64,000 nt of DNA, from assembly GCA_028284065.1 (NCBI GenBank), contig JANQSJ010000003.1, positions 124,001 to 188,000 of the forward strand, written 5' to 3'. Positions within the stretch are counted from its first letter, which is position 1; every line of letters starts with the position of its first letter. The translations under genes were made by a program, and so were the position numbers. Source of the stretch: Parvularculaceae bacterium (GTDB lineage Bacteria > Pseudomonadota > Alphaproteobacteria > Caulobacterales > Parvularculaceae). The notes beneath the pieces are model-generated. The model searched no databases. It saw nothing but the letters and a program-made list of their open reading frames with translations, and was not told the origin of the DNA. This document shows positions 55,273 through 61,709 of this stretch, piece by piece.

Positions 55273-55386
55273 GAAACCTCCGCTAAACGGCTGAATTCAT
55301 TGAAATCACCCGTTCGGGCGATGGCGGCGCGCGACGGTTTCCGGCCCATTCGCGGCATCGGAAGCGCTCAACTGAAGGAGATTCCC

Positions 55387-55914
55387 ATGCTTCGCATTGC
55401 GCTCATCTTTGGCGGCGTCGCCGGCGCGATCGTCATTTCCGTCATGATCGCCGGACTGACCCTCGGCGACGGCGGCCACACGGGCGGCCAGGCGTTCGGC
55501 TATCTCGTCATGCTCGTCGCGCTGTCGCTCATCTTTGTCGGCGTCAAGCAATACCGCGACAAGGATCTCGGCGGGGTCATCAGCTTCATGCAGGCGCTCG
55601 GCGCCGGGCTCGCCATCGCCGCCGTCGCCGGCGTCGTCTATGTGGCCGTCTGGGAGGCGTACCTCGCGTCAACGGACCACGCCTTCATCGCCGACTACGC
55701 GGCCGGCGTCATCGAGAAGAAGAAGGCCGCCGGCGTCTCGGGCGAGGAGCTTGAGAAGCTCATCGCCGATATGGAGAAGATGAAGGCGAGCTACGCCAAT
55801 CCGCTGATGCGCCTGCCGATGACTTTCCTGGAGATCTTCCCCGTCGGGCTCCTGGTGTCGCTGGCGTCGGCCGCGCTCTTGCGCAACCGGAATTTCATGC
55901 CGGCCAACACCTAA
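55387..55914 (+). CDS. DUF4199 family membrane protein
   Basis: A 175-residue integral membrane protein with four spans: ALIFGGVAGAIVISVMIAGL, GYLVMLVALSLIFVGVKQYR, GLAIAAVAGVVYVAVWEAYL and a C-terminal hydrophobic segment LEIFPVGLLVSLASAALL. The loop between spans 3 and 4 is a charged helix (EKKKAAGVSGEELEKLIAD). AAGGAG sits 7 bases upstream. It is expected to sense or hold the adjacent LuxR-type regulator at the membrane; no catalytic residue is evident. Confidence 0.82.
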   Translation: MLRIALIFGGVAGAIVISVMIAGLTLGDGGHTGGQAFGYLVMLVALSLIFVGVKQYRDKDLGGVISFMQALGAGLAIAAVAGVVYVAVWEAYLASTDHAFIADYAAGVIEKKKAAGVSGEELEKLIADMEKMKASYANPLMRLPMTFLEIFPVGLLVSLASAALLRNRNFMPANT

Positions 55915-56098
55915 GAGCCTTTTCGAGAACGTCCACCATCAATTAAGCAACAGATAATCAGACGTTCGTTTCCCCGCGACGATATGGTTCAGGCTCTTAG
56001 TCTTTTAAGAATAGAGCCCGAACCGGCCATGCCGTCGGCCGGCGCACGTCTGATTATCAGATCACGGGGGATTTTGCTGGCTTTTTCAAACAGGCTCT
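55914..56098. repeat. 185 bp nested palindromic element (MITE-like)
   Basis: Three inverted pairs share one centre at about 56005.5: outer arms 55914-55929 and 56083-56098 (13 of 16 bases), middle arms GATAATCAGACGT 55953-55965 and its exact complement 56046-56058, inner arms 55986-55999 and 56011-56024 (12 of 14). The left end overlaps the stop of the DUF4199 gene. Such symmetry is typical of a non-autonomous mobile or REP-like palindrome. A piece of the right end recurs at 39233-39245. No transposase is nearby. Confidence 0.75.
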
Positions 56099-56147
56099 GG
56101 CGCCGCGCCGACTGGCGAACGACGCCGGCAGCGCATAAGTCGGGGCG

Positions 56148-57167
56148 GTGACCCGCCTCGATGAGATACTACGGCCAACGCCGAAAGGGCTTTACTGCCC
56201 GCCGGGGGATTTCTTCATCGACCCCGTCCGGCCCGTGGACCGTGCGGTCGTCACCCACGGCCATGCCGACCACGCCCGCGCCGGCCACGGCGCCGTCCTC
56301 GCCACGGAAGAGACGATCGCCATCATGGCCGCGCGCTATGGCGAAGACTTCACGACCTCCCGCCAGCCGGCCGCGCTCGGCGTTTCCACGGCCATCAATG
56401 GCGTTGAGGTGACGCTCATCCCCGCCGGACACGTGCTCGGCTCCGCGCAAGCGGTCGTCGAATACGCCGGCAAGCGCCTCATCGCCTCCGGCGACTACAA
56501 GCGCCGGCGCGATCCCACCTGCGTCGGCTTTGAGGTCATGTCATGCGACGTTTTCATCACCGAGGCGACGTTCGCCCTGCCCGTCTTTCGGCACCCGGAC
56601 GATCGCGGCGAGATCGACAAGCTGCTCGCGTCAGTGCGGCGCTTCCCTGAACGCGCGCACCTCGTCGGCGCCTACGCCCTCGGCAAGGCGCAGCGGATCA
56701 TCCGCCTCCTGCGGGAAGCGGGCTATGACGAAACCATCTACATCCACGGCGCCATGCAAAAGCTCTGCGACCTTTATGAGGCGTTCGGCGTCGCGCTTGG
56801 CCCCCTTGCGCCCGCGACCATCGCGTCAAAGGCCGGCGCGAAGAACGACTTCGCCGGCAAGATCGTCGTCGGGCCGCCCTCCGCCTTCGCCGACAAATGG
56901 GCGCGCCGTTTCCCCGAGCCCGTCGCGTGCTTCGCCAGCGGCTGGATGCGGGTGCGCGCCCGCGCCCGCCAGCGCGGAGTCGAACTGCCGCTCATTCTTT
57001 CCGACCACGCAGACTGGGATGAACTGACCGATACCGTGCGCGATATTCAGCCTCAGGAGCTCTGGATCACCCATGGCCGCGAGGACGCCCTTACCCGCTG
57101 GGCGGAGCTTGAAGGCGTCAAGGCGCGCCCGCTCTCTCTCGTCGGCTATGAAGACGAGCATGATTGA
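56148..57167 (+). CDS. Ligase-associated DNA damage response exonuclease
   Basis: A 339-residue metallo-beta-lactamase-fold nuclease of the repair set. The metal site is THGHADHARAGH (His37, His39, Asp41, His42); further ligands are in IPAGHVLGSAQ and SGDYKRRRDPT, and the C-terminal LILSDHADWDEL and WITHGREDA match the beta-CASP/exonuclease group. It starts with GTG and its TGA overlaps the ligase ATG (TGATG). With the helicase and ligase it is thought to process and rejoin damaged DNA; the phosphoesterase partner found in many genomes is not seen in this window. Confidence 0.93.
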   Translation: MTRLDEILRPTPKGLYCPPGDFFIDPVRPVDRAVVTHGHADHARAGHGAVLATEETIAIMAARYGEDFTTSRQPAALGVSTAINGVEVTLIPAGHVLGSAQAVVEYAGKRLIASGDYKRRRDPTCVGFEVMSCDVFITEATFALPVFRHPDDRGEIDKLLASVRRFPERAHLVGAYALGKAQRIIRLLREAGYDETIYIHGAMQKLCDLYEAFGVALGPLAPATIASKAGAKNDFAGKIVVGPPSAFADKWARRFPEPVACFASGWMRVRARARQRGVELPLILSDHADWDELTDTVRDIQPQELWITHGREDALTRWAELEGVKARPLSLVGYEDEHD

Positions 57168-58774
57168 TGCGCGCCTTCGCCGATCTCCTCGAACGCCTTG
57201 TCCTGACGCCGCAGCGGAACGGCAAAATCCGTCTCCTGACGGAGTATTTCGCGGCGACGCCGGACCCGGATCGCGGCTATGCGCTTGCGGCGATCACGCG
57301 TGACCTCGAAATCCGCTCGGTGAAGCCGGCCATGCTGCGCGCCATCATCTATGACCGCATGGACGAGGCGCTGTTCGATCTCTCCTACGACTATGTGGGC
57401 GACCTTGCGGAGACCATATCCCTCGCCTGGCCATCGAAGGCCGGGGCGAACCGCGCCCCGGAGCTCGGAGAAATCGTCGAGACGCTGAACGCCGCCTCGC
57501 GCGCCGACGGCCCGAAGCTTGTCGCCGGCTGGCTCGACGCCATGGACGCCTCCGGCCGCTGGGCGCTTCTGAAGCTTGTCACCGGCGGCTTGCGGATCGG
57601 CGTCTCCTCGCGCCTCGCCAAGACGGCGCTCGCCGCGTTCGGCGACAAGCCCGTCACCGAGATCGAGGAGCTGTGGCACGGGCTTCAGATACCGTATACT
57701 GACCTCTTCGCCTGGCTGGAGGGCAAGGGCGAGAAGCCGGATGCGGAAAAGCCCGGCTATTTCCGGCCGGTGATGCTCGCGCACCCGCTGGAGGCGCGCG
57801 ACCTCGACGCCCTCGACCCCGACGCCTTCGCCGCGGAATGGAAGTGGGACGGCATCCGCATTCAGGCGGTCAGCGAAGGCGGCGTCCGCAGGCTCTACTC
57901 CCGCACAGGCGACGACATCGGCGCGGCGTTCCCGGACGTCGTCGACGCGCTCGACCTCGACGCCGTCATGGACGGCGAGCTTCTCGTCTACGCCCCGGCG
58001 AAGCCGCCCTTCGCCGTCCGGCCGTTCGCCGAGCTGCAAAAGCGGCTCAACCGCAAAACCGTTTCAAAGAAGCTGCTTCAGACCCATCCGGCCTTCATCC
58101 GCGTCTATGATCTCCTGTCCGTGGACGGCGAAGACCTGCGCGCTCAGCGGTTCGAAGACCGGCGCGCCCGGCTTGAAGACCTGTTTACGGACGGCCCGCG
58201 CAAGCGCATTGACCTGTCGCCCGTTCTCAACCTTCAGGACAAGGACGCCCTCGCCGCCGCCCGCGCTGCGCCGCCGGACGACGCCATTGAAGGGCTGATG
58301 CTGAAGCGGCGCGCCTCGCCCTATGTGCCCGGCCGGCCGAAGGGCGAATGGTGGAAATGGAAGCGCGATCCGTTCCTCATCGACGCCGTCCTCATGTACG
58401 CCCAGCGTGGGCACGGCAAGCGCTCGTCGTTTTATTCCGACTACACGTTCGGGGTCTGGACCGAGGAGGAAACGCTCGCGCCCGTCGGAAAGGCGTATTT
58501 CGGCTTTACCGACGAGGAACTGAAGCAACTCGATAAATTCGTCCGTGAGCACACCACCGACCGCTTCGGTCCCGTCCGGCAGGTGCGCGCAGAGCCGGAC
58601 TTCGGCCTCGTGCTCGAGGTCGCGTTCGAAGGCCTCAACCGCAGCGCCCGGCACAAGTCCGGCGTCGCAATGCGGTTTCCGCGCATCAGCCGCATCCGTT
58701 GGGACAAGCCGGCAGGCGAGGCCGACCGGCTGGAGACCTTACATGCGATGCTGCCGGGCGACGCTTCAGCCTAG
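57167..58774 (+). CDS. ATP-dependent DNA ligase of the damage-response set
   Basis: A 535-residue ligase. The N-terminal helical DNA-binding domain (about 1-195) is followed by the nucleotidyltransferase core with the adenylated Lys226 in EWKWDGIRIQ, the motif III-IIIa region MDGELLVY and IRVYDLLSVDG, motif IV EGLMLKRRASPYVPGRPKGE and motif V WKWKRDPFLIDAVLMYAQ; an OB-fold ends the protein. It is of the LigC/ligase-associated type, extra to the NAD-dependent LigA expected elsewhere. It is translated with the exonuclease. Start ATG 57167, though a TTG at 57164 is possible. Confidence 0.94.
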   Translation: MRAFADLLERLVLTPQRNGKIRLLTEYFAATPDPDRGYALAAITRDLEIRSVKPAMLRAIIYDRMDEALFDLSYDYVGDLAETISLAWPSKAGANRAPELGEIVETLNAASRADGPKLVAGWLDAMDASGRWALLKLVTGGLRIGVSSRLAKTALAAFGDKPVTEIEELWHGLQIPYTDLFAWLEGKGEKPDAEKPGYFRPVMLAHPLEARDLDALDPDAFAAEWKWDGIRIQAVSEGGVRRLYSRTGDDIGAAFPDVVDALDLDAVMDGELLVYAPAKPPFAVRPFAELQKRLNRKTVSKKLLQTHPAFIRVYDLLSVDGEDLRAQRFEDRRARLEDLFTDGPRKRIDLSPVLNLQDKDALAAARAAPPDDAIEGLMLKRRASPYVPGRPKGEWWKWKRDPFLIDAVLMYAQRGHGKRSSFYSDYTFGVWTEEETLAPVGKAYFGFTDEELKQLDKFVREHTTDRFGPVRQVRAEPDFGLVLEVAFEGLNRSARHKSGVAMRFPRISRIRWDKPAGEADRLETLHAMLPGDASA

Positions 58775-59139
58775 AACGGCAAAGCCCTCAGGTCCGGCTC
58801 GACCCAGGCCTTGCGCGCCTCGACGGAAAACAGCCGCTCCCGCGACCAGAAACGGAGTATCCAGTCGGATCGTCCGTAGTCCGAGGACAGAAGGTCCGCG
58901 AGGACCGCATGCAAGGGTCGGTCCGGCGGCGCGGCGTCGAGAGCCGCCCTCGCCGCCCGCAAGGACGCGAGCGTGATCGTCTCGTGATACCCGTCCGTGT
59001 CGGTGTTCTGGACGCCGGTCGCTTCGTTATAGACGCGGATCGCCCCCGGCATGACGGCGAACGCGTCGACGCCCGGTTCGCGCAACAACCACAACGCCGC
59101 GGCGAAATGCGCCGCGTGCGTCCATTCGGGTTTCGGCAA
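58771..59139 (-). CDS. Small conserved protein, WTHxAH type
   Basis: A 122-residue protein (from a TTG at 59139) of a conserved but unnamed type. Recognisable blocks are PEWTHAAHFAAALWLLREPG, the AIRVYNEATGVQNTDTDGYH segment and ILRFWSRERLFSVEARKAWV near the end. Conserved Trp, His and Tyr residues suggest an active or ligand site but no function is assigned. In frame upstream of the TTG the sequence still reads LKRIADGVRNRTLPKPEWTH, as in homologues I recall, so the protein may begin at a CTG (59175) or ATT (59166). Its stop overlaps the ligase stop. It lies 70 bp after the glutaredoxin gene. Confidence 0.75.
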   Translation of the reverse strand: MPKPEWTHAAHFAAALWLLREPGVDAFAVMPGAIRVYNEATGVQNTDTDGYHETITLASLRAARAALDAAPPDRPLHAVLADLLSSDYGRSDWILRFWSRERLFSVEARKAWVEPDLRALPF

Positions 59140-59209
59140 GGTTCGATTGCGAACGCCGTCCGCAATGCGCTTCAGGTCGTCATCACGCGCAAAAGGCGCG
59201 ACGCGATTT

Positions 59210-59548
59210 TCAGGCGGCGGCGACTTCGACGCCCTTGTCTTGAAGATAGCCTCGAAGCTCGCCCTTCTCGAACATCTCCTTGATAATGTCGCAGCCGCCG
59301 ACGAACTCGCCCTTCACATAGAGCTGCGGGATGGTCGGCCAGTCGGAGAAGTCCTTGATCCCCTGGCGAAGGTCGTCGTCGGCGAGGACGTTATCCGAGC
59401 CGTAATCGACGCCGAGATAGTTCAGAATCTGCACCACGGCCGCGGAAAACCCGCACTGCGGAAACTGCGGCGTGCCTTTCATGAACAGCATGACGTCGTT
59501 GGAATCGACTTTCGCCTTGATGGCGTCGTGGGCCGGATTGTCGCTCAT
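59210..59548 (-). CDS. grxD: Monothiol glutaredoxin, CGFS type
   Basis: A 112-residue Grx4-family protein that holds and passes [2Fe-2S] clusters with glutathione. The active site is PQCGFS with Cys32; the GSH and cluster residues are in [29 protein letters not shown]. Start ATG 59548 with GGAGAG upstream; the open frame extends 17 codons further. It is the usual length of the family. It supplies Fe-S clusters generally; the Rieske protein in the window is one conceivable client, but there is no linkage. Confidence 0.95.
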   Translation of the reverse strand: MSDNPAHDAIKAKVDSNDVMLFMKGTPQFPQCGFSAAVVQILNYLGVDYGSDNVLADDDLRQGIKDFSDWPTIPQLYVKGEFVGGCDIIKEMFEKGELRGYLQDKGVEVAAA

Positions 59549-59649
59549 TGGGCTCTCCATCTCGCGCGGTTCAAGGCCGCGGGACTTCCTGATGACCAAT
59601 CGAGCTAGGCGCCCCGGACGCGCCCGTCAAGCCGACGACGCCGCCCGCC

Positions 59650-60153
59650 TCAAGCAGAAAAACTGATCGCCCCCGCAGGCGACCAGGGCCCGCCTTCATA
59701 GCGCCAGAGCTGCAGCCCCTCGCCGCGACCCTCAATCGGACGAAAAGCGGCCGCGAGATGCTCGTAGAGCGCCGCGGCGCGGGCGGGACTTGTCTTGTTC
59801 TGGACGGTGACGTGGGGCCGGAACTTCTGGCGGTCCTGAGCGATCAGCGCGCCTTCGAACGCCTTGGCGAGACTCGCCCTCAACTCCAGAAGACGAGGCG
59901 CCTCCACCTTCAGCGCAACGCCGCGGCCAAGCCGCATCGGCCCGGCGATGATGAGCGGGAAAGCCGCCGTCGCCGTCGCGATCCGACCAACCGCCTCAAG
60001 AACGCCGCGCTCGTCATCGCCCGGCAACTGATGGAAAAGCGTGAGGTGCGCCGGAACGAGGTTCAACTCGGGCGGGAAATGCGCGGCGCGCAACTTCTGA
60101 AGGACGCGATCCGTCGCCTCATCAATCTGCAATGTCAAAATGAAAGGCCGCAT
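59650..60153 (-). CDS. 2'-5' RNA ligase family protein (2H phosphoesterase)
   Basis: A 167-residue two-histidine phosphoesterase. The twin motifs are His36-Leu-Thr-Leu (VPAHLTLFHQLP) and His114-Val-Thr-Val (FRPHVTVQNKT), each on a repeat of about 75 residues. Members act on 2'-5' phosphodiester, cyclic phosphate or ADP-ribose-type bonds in RNA or nucleotides; the substrate here is unknown. Downstream of an independent promoter region of about 175 bp shared with the AraC gene. Confidence 0.9.
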   Translation of the reverse strand: MRPFILTLQIDEATDRVLQKLRAAHFPPELNLVPAHLTLFHQLPGDDERGVLEAVGRIATATAAFPLIIAGPMRLGRGVALKVEAPRLLELRASLAKAFEGALIAQDRQKFRPHVTVQNKTSPARAAALYEHLAAAFRPIEGRGEGLQLWRYEGGPWSPAGAISFSA

Positions 60154-60329
60154 GGCGCGCGATATTCCTTAACGGCGCCCCCCCATGACTGGCGCGCCGG
60201 ACGCGCGCGCACAGGCTTTGGCGCGGCGCCCAACGGCGCTACGCTACGCGACGCCGGCGCAGGAGAAGACAGACGGATCGACGCGGCCCCGCGCACGCGG
60301 GCGCGCGCGGCGAAAAGGCCCTTTGAAAG

Positions 60330-61481
60330 GTGGTCGTCATAACGGACGAAGATCGCACCGCCGCCCCAAAGCCCGCTGACCCGGCGGCCGCTTCTCCGGC
60401 GCCCATGTCTCCCGCGCCTACGCCTCCGGCTTATGCATCAGCCGGCCTCATCCGCCCGCTTATCACGATGGCCGAAGCGCGCGGCCTCGCCGTCCACGAG
60501 ATCCTGCGCGGCCTCGACTTGCCCCGCGACCTCTTCACGGATGACGCAACGCCGGTGGCGCTTTCGGACTATTACCGGCTGCAGAACCAGATATCCGCCG
60601 CCTTGCAGGATGAAACCTGCAACCTGTCGACGCGCCAGCTTCTTCCGGGGACGACCGATTTCGTCCTCTCCCAGATGACCGGCGTCACGTCGCTTTTTGA
60701 CGCGATGAAGATCGTCGCCCGGTCATACAATCTCGTCCATGGCGGCGAATACAATTCGGTGCGCAGGCGCGGCGACGTCGTGACCTTCGCAATCGACGAT
60801 CGCGGCTTTCCATACGCCATCCGCGACAATCCCGCCTACATCTCCTTTTCGCTCGAATGCCTGCTGATCTTTCTGCATTGCATGCTGAAGGTGGTCGCGC
60901 CGGAAACCGCCGAAGGCGCGTTGCGAAAGATCGCCGTCACGAAGCCAAGGCGGGATGCCGACGCGACGCATCTCGCGTGCTGGTCCGCGCCGGTGGCGTT
61001 CGGCGCCGCGACCTACGCCGTCGAGTACGACGCGGACGCCGCCTTCGCGCCGCTGACGGCGCCGCCGGCGGAGCTGCTCACGGCGGCCCGCGTGCACGCG
61101 GAGATCCTCAAAATGGCCGGCCGAGAGGCGAGCGGCGACGCGTTTCAGGAAACGTCGTCCTTCGTGCGCAGCGCGCTCGGACGCGGGCTTATCGACCAGA
61201 CGCGGATCGCCGCCCTCCTCGGCGTCAGCGTCGCGACCCTGCGCCGGCGCCTCGACGAGGAAGGCGCAAGCTTTCGCGAATTGCGCCAGGAAGTCCTGAA
61301 CGCCGCCGCAAAGCGCCTTTTGACGCGCGGCCTGAAGGTGACGGAGGTCGCCGAAGAATTGGGCTTCGCCGAGCTCAGAAGCTTCAATCGCGCCTTCAAG
61401 TCGTGGAACGGCGAGACGCCAAAATCCTACGCGCGGCGCGCCGCCGCCGCTGACGCCGGGGCCCAGTCGGCGGCGGAGTGA
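60330..61481 (+). CDS. AraC-family transcriptional regulator
   Basis: A 383-residue regulator. A disordered Pro/Ala-rich start (first 35 residues) precedes the arabinose-binding-like N-terminal domain of the AraC type (LIRPLITMAEARGLAVHEIL, CNLSTRQLLPGTTDFVLSQM). The C-terminal 100 residues carry the two-helix-turn-helix DNA-binding domain, with VATLRRRLDEEGASFRELRQ and the second helix VTEVAEELGFAELRSFNRAF. Start GTG 60330; an ATG at 60405 is the alternative. It lies 228 bp before a TonB-dependent receptor on the same strand, and its likely target is that receptor gene, by position only. Confidence 0.9.
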   Translation: MVVITDEDRTAAPKPADPAAASPAPMSPAPTPPAYASAGLIRPLITMAEARGLAVHEILRGLDLPRDLFTDDATPVALSDYYRLQNQISAALQDETCNLSTRQLLPGTTDFVLSQMTGVTSLFDAMKIVARSYNLVHGGEYNSVRRRGDVVTFAIDDRGFPYAIRDNPAYISFSLECLLIFLHCMLKVVAPETAEGALRKIAVTKPRRDADATHLACWSAPVAFGAATYAVEYDADAAFAPLTAPPAELLTAARVHAEILKMAGREASGDAFQETSSFVRSALGRGLIDQTRIAALLGVSVATLRRRLDEEGASFRELRQEVLNAAAKRLLTRGLKVTEVAEELGFAELRSFNRAFKSWNGETPKSYARRAAAADAGAQSAAE

Positions 61482-61709
61482 GATCGCGCGCCTCCTCAAT
61501 GGCGCAAATTGAGCGAAAATGACCACTTCGCGCGATCGCTCGCGTCATGTCACGCGCCCGTGAACGCCCGTAATTTAAGGGTGAGGTCGCGAGCCGGCCT
61601 CTCGATGACGAAAAATCGCGCCCGGCGAACGGGCCGCCCGACGGCGGGAAGCCGAATGGGCCGAGGGCGTCTCGGTCAATGAAACAGGAAGTTCCTGGGA
61701 GGGAATTCG

